Positions 1-7,194 are shown, counted from the stretch's first letter. The stretch: 10,062 bases of DNA from Planctomycetaceae bacterium (GCA_031278315.1 JAITKS010000060.1:1-10062); one strand, 5' to 3'. Notes: generated by a model not told the origin, from the letters alone. Made by a program: numbers and translations.

Positions 1-14
1 CACTGATATATTAC
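1..14 (+). repeat. Truncated end of the GTAATATA-type terminal repeat
   Basis: The window opens with CACTGATATATTAC, which matches the outer end of the repeat seen complete at 989-1014, 3734-3759 and 7117-7142, and inverted at 774-795. The rest of this copy lies outside the window. All four direct copies stop at the same TTAC, after which the flanking sequence differs, so this is probably the true end of an element. Confidence 0.6.
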
Positions 15-123
15 ATTCGTTTTTTATTTTTTTAATTGAAAATATTGTCAATAAACGTTGCAATATTTTTTAATAACTACAACTTGTTTTTGAGTCAAAA
101 AATTGTCTATGTATTTACCATGC

Positions 124-180
124 AAGGGCAATTTAAGTTTAAAACGAATACCGAAATTTAAAGTGTGAAAAGTATATTAT
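124..180 (+). repeat. Dispersed repeat, left copy of an inverted pair
   Basis: This stretch is present again in inverted orientation at about 3421-3475. The core AGTTTAAAACGAATACCGA (136-154) is an exact 19-bp match to the complement of 3446-3464, and TGTGAAAAG (164-172) matches the complement of 3429-3437. Weaker similarity continues on both sides. The pair encloses the tRNA gene and the restriction-modification locus. It may mark the ends of a composite insertion or simply be two copies of a dispersed family. Confidence 0.65.
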
Positions 181-208
181 TTTTTTTTTGTAAATTTTAC
201 ATACACCC

Positions 209-236
209 TTGTCAATTAAAATTATTTGGGTATGAT
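209..236 (+). promoter_or_regulatory. Probable sigma-70-type promoter of tRNA-Ser
   Basis: TTGTCA at 209-214 (-35) and TATGAT at 231-236 (-10) are separated by 16 bp. Transcription would start near 243 and give a leader of about 48 nt before the tRNA. The DNA is AT-rich, so chance matches are likely. The position directly ahead of a tRNA gene is the main support. Confidence 0.4.
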
Positions 237-290
237 TATGCGGTTGTTAAAAAAGTATCAATGGGCGATGTCTCATTGTTGTTAATAATT

Positions 291-377
291 GGAGAGGTGG
301 CAGAGTGGCTTAATGCGCGGGTTTGCTAAATCCGTGAGTCCTACAGGGCTCCGCAGGTTCAAATCCTGTCCTCTCCG
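291..377 (+). tRNA. tRNA-Ser (anticodon GCU)
   Basis: A complete class II tRNA folds from the sequence. The acceptor stem is 291-297 paired with 370-376, with 7 of 7 Watson-Crick pairs, and the discriminator is G377. The anticodon stem is 318-322/330-334 with loop TTGCTAA, placing anticodon GCT at 325-327, which reads the serine codons AGC and AGU. The long variable arm forms a 6-bp stem (336-341/346-351), as expected for serine. The T stem is 353-357/365-369 with loop TTCAAAT. No CCA is encoded, so the 3' end must be added by tRNA nucleotidyltransferase. The open reading frame that overlaps it is spurious. Confidence 0.97.
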
Positions 378-773
378 ATACTTCTGGTATTTTTTATTTC
401 ATCAGAAATTTTACAAATATCTTTTTTCAAAAAGAGACAGCAAATTTTTAATATGTTTTATACTATGTCTTACGTGTTCAATTTCTATTAATTGTTTGCT
501 TACTTTTTTTTTACTATTTTCTAGCAGAGCATTTAGGTAGCTGTTATTGATAGACAGATTATTGTTATTTATTATATTTTCTTTCAAAGTATCTAGTTTT
601 TGGGTTTAAAACTTTAAAATCTCATCAGGTCTTACTTGACGATATATTTGGATACATACCCGCCGGATTAATTTGTAAAAAAATTTTGTAAAATCTTTTG
701 ACATCGGCGGACAGCAAAAACTGGACTATTGTATAAGGTCTGTACTTTCCAAAAAAAATTAAACTTAATTTTT
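378..773. other. Intergenic region without a recognisable gene
   Basis: No coding region is supported on either strand. A very weak hairpin, ATAC/GTAT with a T-run just after the tRNA at 379-393, could act in termination but is too short to call. The stretch around 640-745 is slightly more GC-rich (ACCCGCCGG, CATCGGCGGACAG) but has no open frame. I see no clear promoter with correct spacing. Confidence 0.5.
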
Positions 774-1014
774 GTAATATATCAGTGGAATAATTGTTTT
801 TAACTTTTTTGTTGTTTATGAATTTTACAACTAACCTTATTTTTCACCTTATTTTTCTGAACAAAACAACCTTAGTAGCAACGAATCACCAAAGCACAAA
901 ACCTTATTACCTTATTATTTAAAAATCCTGTCAATTCTGTAATCTTGTAATCCTGTCAAAAAAAATTCCTAAAGGTGCAGACGGCAACAATAAATTATTC
1001 CACTGGTATATTAC
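774..1014. mobile_element. MITE-like 241-bp element with terminal inverted repeats
   Basis: The left end (774-795, GTAATATATCAGTGG...) and the right end (993-1014, ...CCACTGGTATATTAC) are inverted repeats of 22 bp with one mismatch. The interior has no coding potential. It contains an exact tandem dodecamer, ACCTTATTTTTC, at 834-845 and 846-857, and a block of TTGTAATCCTGTCAA-like units at 927-960. The right half (about 910-1014) recurs at about 3650-3759 with roughly 90 percent identity, so the sequence is dispersed in this genome. No clear target-site duplication is visible. This fits a non-autonomous element mobilised in trans, but no transposase is present in the window. The right end lies 40 bp before the remaining part of the endonuclease gene. 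Confidence 0.6.
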
Positions 1015-1054
1015 GATTCTTTCTACTTTAGAATTCGGTAATTTTTTTGCTAAT

Positions 1055-1773
1055 ATGGATAAGAGGAAGGCGATATTCTCTTTGAACAAATCTGTCGAAC
1101 CATCTGATATTTAGTTTTAGCCGCAACTCTCGACTGTTTCAATAAAGCAAAAAGTCAAGAAGTTAAAGACCAAATCAAACATGAGTAATATTTTATTATC
1201 TGCAAATTGCGCTGATTTTCACAGGTTACTTTTGAGGGAATTTTATGATCTGGCGTTTCATATTTTGAAAGGGCTTGGATTTGGAAAATTATCTGATAAG
1301 ATAGATTTCACTCAATGTTGTCAACATCTGGAAAGTTATACGAATAAAAAAAGTCAATTAAAGAAACGCAAAAGCGCGATTATCTTTCTATTACGCCTAA
1401 AGTGGAAGACATTAAGGTCGTTTACAAATGGATTGAAACCTTTAATGTACCGCATTTTTATTTTCAGGTTTTTTTTGATAAAGTTTATGGTATTTCATTC
1501 GAGCGCATTTTGAAAATAATATCCAATTCTGATAATGAAGGTGACATTTTTTCTGTTGAATCCGATACAAAAAATCAAAACAAAACCGTCATTAAAATCA
1601 ATTCCCAATCGGGAGTTGAAATTGCTTACAAGGTTGACGAACCAGACCATGAAAGCGTAAGAAAAGAAATGAATCGAGGTAGGCTGTTGTTTTATGTAAC
1701 TTTCAAGGGCGGCACCGCTTATCTGGATATTACTCAATTAAAAAATATTTTAGGGATTAGCAGCAATTTTTGA
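1055..1773 (+). pseudogene. Frameshifted type II restriction endonuclease remnant
   Basis: One protein can be rebuilt by three frame changes. Residues MDKRKAIFSLNKSVEPSDI are read from 1055. The frame then shifts at the T-run near 1110-1112 (one T apparently lost; in-frame stops at 1112 and 1118) into LVLAATLDCFNKAKSQEVKD. It shifts again at 1183 (one extra G, avoiding the stop at 1186) into SNILLSANCADFHRLLLREF. It shifts again at the 7-A run 1346-1352 (one A apparently lost) into KSIKETQKRDYLSITPKVED, which runs to the TGA at 1771. The rebuilt product is about 240 residues. The frame is also open upstream to the repeat junction at about 1015, so the true N terminus may have been removed. 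The role is inferred from position: it ends one base before the methyltransferase start (TGACATG). AccI-type enzymes are a possible family, from memory of the gene arrangement and methylase size only. I cannot point to a secure PD-(D/E)XK triad. The alternative is an intact gene with homopolymer sequencing errors. Confidence 0.7.
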
Positions 1774-1774
1774 C

Positions 1775-3373
1775 ATGAATAGTTTAAACGGTCGTATTAT
1801 CGGCAGCGCGGTTGAAACGGAATATTCCAAGAGTATTTCTTTGGAACATCGTAAGAAATTCGCGCAATTTTTTACGCCTATTTCTATTGCCGAATTGATG
1901 GTCAGATGGTTAATGGGCAACAAAAATTTGAAAACCGTTTTAGAACCGGCTTTTGGATTAGGCATTTTTTCAAGAGCGTTGTTAGCAAAGAAAAACGATA
2001 TTCAGATTAATGGTTTTGAGATAGATGATATTATTTTTACACAAGCAAAAAAGGAATTTGCCGGTACTGAAAAAATCAATTTGTTGTTGGAAGACTATAT
2101 GTTCAACGATTGGGATAATAAATATGACGGTATTATTTGCAATCCGCCTTATTTCAAATTTCATGATTATGACAACAAAAATATTTTGACGGAATTTGAA
2201 AAACGGCTAAAATGTAAGTTAAACGGTTTTACTAATCTCTACACATTATTTTTATTAAAATCTATTTGCCAATTAAAATTCAACGGACGATGTGCTTATA
2301 TTGTTCCTTCTGAATTTCTAAATTCTGATTATGGAAAATTAGTCAAACGGCATTTAATAGAAACAGGTTCTTTGCGTCATATTATTGTATTTAATTTTGA
2401 GGAAAATGTTTTTGAAGATGCGTTGACAACTGCCAGTATTATTTTGTGTGCTAAAGACAACAAAATGAAAAAAATGCAATTTACTAATATTCGTTCTATT
2501 AACGAATTGAGTATTGTAGAAAAACTGATTACTGATTATCCGAATTTATCAGTGGAATCAACAACTTATTCATTTTTGGAACTCAATCCTGATATAAAAT
2601 GGAAAACATATTATCAGCGGCAAAATGCTTATAATTTTAAAAATTTGATAGCGTTTTCAGCATACGCGAAGGTAGTCAGAGGTATTGCAACTGGCAACAA
2701 TAATTATTTTACGTTTAATATTGCAAAGGCTCAAAAGTATAAAATTGACGAGCGTTTTTTACTTCCTTGTATTTGCAAGGCGATTGATGTGAAAGGTAAC
2801 AATTTTTCATATTCTGATTTTGAGAAATTGAAAAATAGTAATAAAAATGTTTTTCTATTAAATGCGGTAAATACTAAAGACGAAAATGTTGCAAGATATT
2901 TGCAAAAAGGGCAAGATGAAAATATTGACAAAAAATTTCTGACGGCAAGCCGTCATCCGTGGTATTCTTTAGAGAAACGTTTTCCTTCTCCTATTTGGGT
3001 TTCGGTTTTTAATCGTACAGGGTTGCGATTTATCCGAAACGAAGCGAATATTTTCAATTTAACTACATTTCACTGTGTTTATCCGCAGATAGATATATTT
3101 ACGAATATTAGTGTTGATTTACTTTTTGCTTATCTTTTAACTGATACTGCAAGACAAATTTTTGAAGACAACAGTCGTGAATACGGCAATGGTTTACAAA
3201 AGTTCGAACCAAACGATTTGAATAAGGGGAAAATATTAGATCTGGAAAAATTATCAAAGAGCACCAAAGAAACAATTATTGATTCATATCAAAATTATAG
3301 TAGAACTGATGATCGGCAATATATTAACAAAATAGATATTATTTTTCAGGAAGAGTTTAATAAACGATTTTGA
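1775..3373 (+). CDS. Type II N6-adenine DNA methyltransferase (gamma class, TaqI/Eco57I-like)
   Basis: This 532-residue protein would transfer a methyl group from S-adenosylmethionine to the N6 of adenine in a specific DNA site, protecting it from the partner nuclease. Motifs appear in the gamma-class order. Motif X is FAQFFTP (residues 29-35), motif I is LEPAFGLG (56-63) for cofactor binding, and motif IV is the catalytic NPPY (123-126). Next comes a SEFLNSDYGKLVKRHLIETG-type segment typical of the TaqI fold, and then a long C-terminal part that should hold the target recognition domain. The length suits a stand-alone type II methylase. The ATG at 1775 follows the endonuclease stop by one base, pointing to translational coupling; a weak AGGGA lies about 20 nt upstream. 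The frame is intact, in contrast to the broken gene before it, so this may now be an orphan methylase. The recognition site cannot be read from the sequence. Confidence 0.93.
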   Translation: MNSLNGRIIGSAVETEYSKSISLEHRKKFAQFFTPISIAELMVRWLMGNKNLKTVLEPAFGLGIFSRALLAKKNDIQINGFEIDDIIFTQAKKEFAGTEKINLLLEDYMFNDWDNKYDGIICNPPYFKFHDYDNKNILTEFEKRLKCKLNGFTNLYTLFLLKSICQLKFNGRCAYIVPSEFLNSDYGKLVKRHLIETGSLRHIIVFNFEENVFEDALTTASIILCAKDNKMKKMQFTNIRSINELSIVEKLITDYPNLSVESTTYSFLELNPDIKWKTYYQRQNAYNFKNLIAFSAYAKVVRGIATGNNNYFTFNIAKAQKYKIDERFLLPCICKAIDVKGNNFSYSDFEKLKNSNKNVFLLNAVNTKDENVARYLQKGQDENIDKKFLTASRHPWYSLEKRFPSPIWVSVFNRTGLRFIRNEANIFNLTTFHCVYPQIDIFTNISVDLLFAYLLTDTARQIFEDNSREYGNGLQKFEPNDLNKGKILDLEKLSKSTKETIIDSYQNYSRTDDRQYINKIDIIFQEEFNKRF

Positions 3374-3420
3374 AAGTAATTTTTGGATACATTTTTTTAT
3401 GAACCCCTGATATCTGAAGT

Positions 3421-3475
3421 TTAATAAACTTTTCACAGTTTAAAATCGGTATTCGTTTTAAACTAAACTCGTCCT
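3421..3475 (-). repeat. Dispersed repeat, right copy of the inverted pair
   Basis: This is the inverted partner of 124-180. The core TCGGTATTCGTTTTAAACT at 3446-3464 is an exact 19-bp complement of the left copy, and CTTTTCACA at 3429-3437 is a further 9-bp match. It begins about 50 bp after the methyltransferase stop. Confidence 0.65.
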
Positions 3476-3545
3476 GAAAGGGCAATCAATATTGGCAACG
3501 CCCTACGGAAAAAAATATAACACACCAAAGCCTTGTAAGGGCGAC
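3471..3545. repeat. Short interspersed hairpin units (CCTgaaAGG type)
   Basis: Three small dyads follow each other: CCTGAAAGG around 3473-3481, AGGGC (3479-3483) against GCCCT (3500-3504), and CCTTGTAAGG (3531-3540). They are more GC-rich than their surroundings. They look like REP-style intergenic repeats and may also serve as a weak transcription end for the methyltransferase, although no T-run follows. Confidence 0.4.
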
Positions 3546-3549
3546 AGAA

Positions 3550-3582
3550 TTAGTGGTTAGTGGTTAGTGGTTAGTGGTTAGT
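3550..3582 (+). repeat. Heptamer microsatellite (TTAGTGG) x4.7
   Basis: Four exact copies of TTAGTGG lie at 3550-3577, followed by the partial unit TTAGT. The array sits in non-coding DNA, so changes in copy number would not alter a protein. Confidence 0.9.
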
Positions 3583-3649
3583 TCGCATGCGGAGATTAGC
3601 ACGGATTCTAAAGTTCAAATCACTATGATTTCAAGTTTTGATTCTTTCA

Positions 3650-3759
3650 ATTTATTATTTAAAAATCTTGTCAATCCTGTAATCTTGTAATCCTGTCAAA
3701 AAAATTCCTAAAGATGCAGACGATTTCGGTAACAATAAATTATTTCACTGATATATTAC
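3650..3759 (+). mobile_element. Partial copy of the 774-1014 element (right half)
   Basis: This copy matches 910-1014 with about 90 percent identity, including the TTGTAATCCTGTCAA block, the CCTAAAG(A/G)TGCAGACG segment and the terminal repeat ending ATATATTAC at 3759. It differs by a short insertion (ATTTCGG) near 3723-3729. No left terminal repeat is found upstream, so it is a decayed or solo end. A related motif in inverted orientation (GACAGGATTTACAAGAT, 3785-3801) follows. Confidence 0.6.
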
Positions 3760-4229
3760 AAAAAATTTAGAGTTTATTTTTTTTGACAGGATTTACAAGA
3801 TAGTGATTTAGTTCGCATTTATTTTTTAAAACACGAAACACACGAAATTATACATTATTTTGCTCAATAGAGACTGATAGGTTAAAACCGATTTTTTGAA
3901 ATTATCTTTACCAATTATTAGAGCTGCTCAATTTTGAGTACCTTTGCAGTATCGTAAAAGAGTATATAATCCAAAAAATTTCAAAACCTTGAAAATAAAG
4001 AATTCTGTAATATTTAACGAAATAATATATCGTAACTATTCAGTAACGTTACCATTTCTGATTATTTCCGATTTTTTTATTAACCACAGAGAACACAAAA
4101 ATCACCAGAGATTTCTTTACAAATTTTCAAATAAAAACTTAAATAAATTATTTTTAACATGTATTTGCCAAAAAAAATATTGTAAAAAAACAAATGAAAT
4201 TCAGGTTAAATTTTTTGGAAAGTACAGTA
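3760..4229. other. Intergenic region, repeat-rich, no supported gene
   Basis: Content in order: an inverted CCTGTC-type motif (3785-3801); an AACACGAAACACACGAAA motif (3828-3846) of the kind also seen inside the 9046-10062 array; and a copy of the dispersed CAGTAACGTTA...ACCACAGAGAACAC repeat (4041-4096). A 120-codon frame beginning with TTG at 3944 runs through this stretch. Its composition is biased to Lys, Asn, Phe and Ile, it has no ribosome binding site, and it crosses the dispersed repeat, so I do not accept it as a gene. Confidence 0.5.
4041..4096 (+). repeat. Dispersed CAGTAACGTTA / ACCACAGAG repeat, copy 1
   Basis: The order of blocks is CAGTAACGTTA (4041-4051), a variable stretch, then TTTCCGATTTTTTTATTAAC (4065-4084) and CACAGAGAACAC. 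The same order is found inverted at 7195-7252, on the other side of the YgiQ gene. The right part also matches the left arm of the units in the 9046-10062 array. Confidence 0.7.
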
Positions 4230-4304
4230 AAACGATTGATAAATTTAATACGCTGCGTAAAGACATAATGATTTGCGTCTCTACTTTACGGAATAAACCT
4301 ATTT
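4230..4304 (+). repeat. Hairpin module A upstream of the YgiQ gene
   Basis: The flanks AAACGATTGATAAA (4230-4243) and GGAATAAACCTATTT (4290-4304) are nearly the same as those of module B (4367-4443). Between them CGTAAAG (4255-4261) pairs with CTTTACG (4284-4290), and AGAC can pair with GTCT inside the loop. Flanks are conserved while the stem sequence differs from module B. Confidence 0.55.
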
Positions 4305-4332
4305 AATCATTTAATCATTTAATCATTTAATC
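4301..4332 (+). repeat. Octamer microsatellite (ATTTAATC) x4
   Basis: Four exact, uninterrupted copies of ATTTAATC begin inside the right flank of hairpin module A. The array is non-coding and lies about 130 bp before the YgiQ start codon. Confidence 0.9.
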
Positions 4333-4366
4333 GTCAAAAATTTTTTACGTTTTTTTGAACGCTATA

Positions 4367-4443
4367 AAACAATTGATAAATTTTAACACGCAATATCAAG
4401 ACACTATGTGTTGTGTCTTGCGTGTTATGGAATAAACCAATTT
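4367..4443 (+). repeat. Hairpin module B in the YgiQ leader
   Basis: A strong dyad is formed by AACACGC (4385-4391) with GCGTGTT (4420-4426) and AAGACAC (4398-4404) with GTGTCTT (4413-4419), giving 14 perfect pairs around a 6-nt one-sided bulge and an 8-nt loop. The flanks match module A. The stem ends 37 nt before the ATG at 4464. It may be a leader structure of the YgiQ transcript or a small repeat element. It is not followed by a T-run, so an intrinsic terminator is unlikely. Confidence 0.6.
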
Positions 4444-4463
4444 CAATTTTACAAATAATAAAC

Positions 4464-6980
4464 ATGTCTCAATCTCAACTATTACCGATCACGCGTGACG
4501 AAATGTCCGCCCGCGGTTGGGAAGAATTAGATGTCGTCTTCGTAACAGGCGACGCTTATGTGGATCATTCGGGTTTTGCTACGGCGATTCTTTCGCGATT
4601 GCTTGAATCTGACGGCTTTCGCGTTGGAATAATTTCTCAACCGGATTGGCATTCGGCAGAAGCTTGGAAAATATTCGGTCAACCGAAACTCGCATTTTGT
4701 ATTTCGGCAGGTAATATGGATTCGATGGTCAATCATTACACGGCTAACCGCAAAGTCCGCAACATCGACGCTTACTCACCCGATGGTCAAATCGGCTTGC
4801 GGCCAGATCGGGCGACGTTAGCATATTCACAACGCGCACGGGAAGCGTTTCCAAATTGTGCAGTAATCGTCGGAGGTATCGAGGCGAGCCTACGGCGTTT
4901 CGTACATTACGATTATTGGAGCGATAAAATTAAACGCTCAATCGCACTAGACGCTAAAGCTGATCTGCTAATTTACGGTATGGGAGAAAATCCATTGCTC
5001 GAAATTATGCGAAGATTACGAAACGGCGAGCCGGTTCAAGATATACGTAACGTGCGGGGCACCGTTTATAGACTCAAACAATCAGAGGACTTGCCCGCCG
5101 AATCTGAAACCGTTATTCACCTGCCAAGCATGGAAGAAATAGATGAAGACAACTTCCTATTCGCAAGAATGACAAGATTGATTTACGATAATTTGAATCC
5201 GTATTTAGGAATTACACTAGTTCAAGAACACGCCAAAGAAGCAATTGTCGTTAATCCGCCGTCTTTTCCATTGAGTCAAACTGAACTCGACAAAGTTTAC
5301 AATTTACCGTTTACACGCAAACCTCATCCTATTTATGCAGAGAGAAATCAAAAAATTCCTGCGTGGGAAGTAATAAAAGATTCCGTTCAGATTCATCGCG
5401 GTTGTTTTGGCGGCTGTTCGTTTTGTTCTATTTCTGCTCATCAAGGTAAATTTATTCAGAGCCGTAGTAAAGAATCTATCATAAACGAAATTAAATTATT
5501 ATCAGAGCAACCGGATTTTAACGGCATAATCAGCGACATCGGCGGACCAACCGCAAACATGTACGGACTCGATTGCCAAAACGAAACAGCGAAAAAAAAT
5601 TGTAATCGTACTTCATGCTTGTTTCCCGATAGATGCAGTAATCTGAAAACAGATCATAACGAATTGATAGAGTTAATGAGAGAAGTAAGAACGATTCCGA
5701 AAATACGTCAAGTTTTTGTCGCTTCAGGTGTGCGTACCGATTTAGCACAACTCGATTCACGTTATATTTCGGACTTGATCGAATTTCATGTCGGCGGACA
5801 TCTGAAAACTGCTCCCGAACATACACATCCGAAAGTGTTAGCTCTAATGCACAAACCGAATTTTGACAACTACATGAATTTTTGTAACGAATTTTCAAAA
5901 CACAGTACAAATATCGGTAAAGAACAATATCTTGTTCCGTATCTCATGGCGGGTTTTCCGGGGACAACGTTAAAAATTGCTATTGAAGCCGCAACAAGTT
6001 TAAAACAACAAAATATAAGGTCTGAACAGATTCAAGAGTTCGTACCGTGTCCGGGTGAATTGGCAACGTGTATTTATTTTACCGGTATAAATCCGCTCAA
6101 CGGTGAATCGGTTTATATCCCAAAAAAATTAAGAGAAAGACGTCTGCAAAAAGCACTGCTAATGTTTTATAAACCAGAAAATTATCACGACGTCAAAACC
6201 GCATTGCACGAAGCACATCGCGAAGATTTAATCGGTAACGATCAAAATTGCTTGATCGCTTCCTATCCGCCGAAAGCTGAATCTTTGAGACGAACTTCAC
6301 AAGTTAAACGTCTGCAAAAACAAAATGTTAGAGAAAAAAATGAAAAAGAAAAAAGACGAACTATGTACGAATTAGAAGCCGCCGAAACAAAACAAAAAAA
6401 ACAAATTCAAAAATTCTCACAATCAAATGACAACTATTTTAATCCGAAAGAATCAAAACTCCGCAAGCCGAATCTGTTCAATTCAAGTCGACGCGAATCA
6501 ACGTATAATTCTGATTCAAAACATGAATTAAAAAGAGAAACAGACTTTGATCGAAAATCAAATAGACAAGAAATCAAAAATGATTCTAATCTCTACAAAG
6601 AAAAAAACGAATGGAAAAATAAAGAATACCGAACAGAAAAATCACCCGATAGAAATTTTCGCGATAAGAAATCTTGGAACGATAAATCAAGAAATGATAG
6701 ACCGCAAAGAGAACGATCACACGGCGAAAATTCATATCGAGAAAGATCAAGCAACGAAAGATTCCGCGATGATAGATCACCCGATAGAAATTTTCGCGAC
6801 AAGAAATCTTGGAACGATAAATCAAGAAATGATAGACCGCAAAGAGAAAGAAAATTCAGCTCAAATAAATTTGACAATCGAGACGGAACCGAAAGAAAAG
6901 AAAATCCTGAACGTAAATTTTCAAGTAAAAATAAGCAAGGTGATCGCCGGTTTAAAAAAACCAAATCGAAAAGATTTTAA
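4464..6980 (+). CDS. ygiQ: YgiQ family radical SAM protein with extended charged tail
   Basis: This 838-residue protein belongs to the YgiQ (UPF0313) radical SAM family, whose members carry a 4Fe-4S cluster that cleaves S-adenosylmethionine; their substrate is not established. The N-terminal domain shows GDAYVDHSGF and the family block GGIEASLRRFVHYDYWSD. The cluster motif CFGGCSFC (C314, C318, C321; CX3CX2C) follows. A second cysteine-rich block with CLFPDRC lies in the radical SAM region, and AGFPGTT comes later. The conserved part ends near residue 603. Residues 604-838 are Lys/Arg/Asp/Ser/Asn-rich, without hydrophobic core, and contain a duplicated segment; this tail seems longer than usual for the family. 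I chose ATG 4464 because the family N terminus begins there. A GTG at 4413 would add 17 residues from within hairpin module B. No clear Shine-Dalgarno is visible. The gene is monocistronic and convergent with the DUF1559 gene. Confidence 0.95.
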   Translation: MSQSQLLPITRDEMSARGWEELDVVFVTGDAYVDHSGFATAILSRLLESDGFRVGIISQPDWHSAEAWKIFGQPKLAFCISAGNMDSMVNHYTANRKVRNIDAYSPDGQIGLRPDRATLAYSQRAREAFPNCAVIVGGIEASLRRFVHYDYWSDKIKRSIALDAKADLLIYGMGENPLLEIMRRLRNGEPVQDIRNVRGTVYRLKQSEDLPAESETVIHLPSMEEIDEDNFLFARMTRLIYDNLNPYLGITLVQEHAKEAIVVNPPSFPLSQTELDKVYNLPFTRKPHPIYAERNQKIPAWEVIKDSVQIHRGCFGGCSFCSISAHQGKFIQSRSKESIINEIKLLSEQPDFNGIISDIGGPTANMYGLDCQNETAKKNCNRTSCLFPDRCSNLKTDHNELIELMREVRTIPKIRQVFVASGVRTDLAQLDSRYISDLIEFHVGGHLKTAPEHTHPKVLALMHKPNFDNYMNFCNEFSKHSTNIGKEQYLVPYLMAGFPGTTLKIAIEAATSLKQQNIRSEQIQEFVPCPGELATCIYFTGINPLNGESVYIPKKLRERRLQKALLMFYKPENYHDVKTALHEAHREDLIGNDQNCLIASYPPKAESLRRTSQVKRLQKQNVREKNEKEKRRTMYELEAAETKQKKQIQKFSQSNDNYFNPKESKLRKPNLFNSSRRESTYNSDSKHELKRETDFDRKSNRQEIKNDSNLYKEKNEWKNKEYRTEKSPDRNFRDKKSWNDKSRNDRPQRERSHGENSYRERSSNERFRDDRSPDRNFRDKKSWNDKSRNDRPQRERKFSSNKFDNRDGTERKENPERKFSSKNKQGDRRFKKTKSKRF
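6641..6848 (+). repeat. In-frame duplication in the YgiQ tail
   Basis: Bases 6641-6713 and 6776-6848 are 73-bp direct repeats with one difference (T6665 versus C6800), 135 bp apart, which is exactly 45 codons. Each copy encodes SPDRNFRDKKSWNDKSRNDR followed by PQRER. The near-identity at DNA level, including third positions, shows a recent duplication. The 62 bp between the copies encode related Arg/Ser/Glu-rich sequence. Confidence 0.95.
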
Positions 6981-6984
6981 ACAG

Positions 6985-7044
6985 TTGATCTTATTTTAGT
7001 TTTCGGTTTGATTTGTTTGCTTACTTATCAGAGATCAATTTTTT
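6985..7044 (+). terminator. Possible weak terminator after the YgiQ gene
   Basis: TTGATCT (6985-6991) is complementary to AGATCAA (7032-7038), which is followed directly by six T residues. The 40-nt loop is much longer than in normal intrinsic terminators, so this call is weak. Confidence 0.25.
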
Positions 7045-7142
7045 GTAATATACTCATTGTACTTTAAAATTCGGTTTTATTTTTTGTAACGAAAAAGATA
7101 ACCAGTCCCGCAAAAAAATAAATTATTTCACTGATATATTAC
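7045..7142 (+). repeat. Decayed copy of the GTAATATA terminal-repeat family
   Basis: The right end AATAAATTATTTCACTGATA... (7117-7142) matches the family terminal repeat. A possible left end begins GTAATATA at 7045 but diverges after 8 bp. It also holds TACTTTAAAATTCGGT (7060-7075), which matches 1024-1039 at 15 of 16 positions. The interior is otherwise unrelated to the 774-1014 element. Confidence 0.45.
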
Positions 7143-7194
7143 GAAATCTCCAGTTATGATAACTCCGCCGAAATATTACAAAATATTTTTCTCT

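Noticed and set aside
363..371. AATCCTGTC shared by the tRNA 3' end and the CCTGTC repeats at 923-957 and 3671-3699, considered as an attachment site
   Set aside because: Only about 9 bp match and the rest of the tRNA 3' end is not repeated, so tRNA-directed integration is not supported.
289..540. 83-codon open frame over the tRNA
   Set aside because: It overlaps a complete tRNA-Ser and has no domain; the tRNA explains the sequence.
640..745. Promoter from TTGACG or TTGACA in this stretch
   Set aside because: No -10 box stands at acceptable spacing; the nearest TATTGT/TATAAG lies 23 bp or more away from TTGACA, and no gene follows closely.
3944..4306. 120-codon open frame starting with TTG
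   Set aside because: No ribosome binding site, strongly AT-driven residue composition, and it runs across a dispersed repeat and into hairpin module A. No recognisable domain.
4413..4463. GTG at 4413 as the YgiQ start
   Set aside because: It lies inside the stem of hairpin module B, lacks a ribosome binding site, and adds residues before the normal family N terminus at MSQSQLLPITRDEM.
6547..6999. 150-codon frame within the YgiQ tail
   Set aside because: Shadow frame of the repetitive charged tail; its repeats follow those of the YgiQ frame, which carries the family domains.
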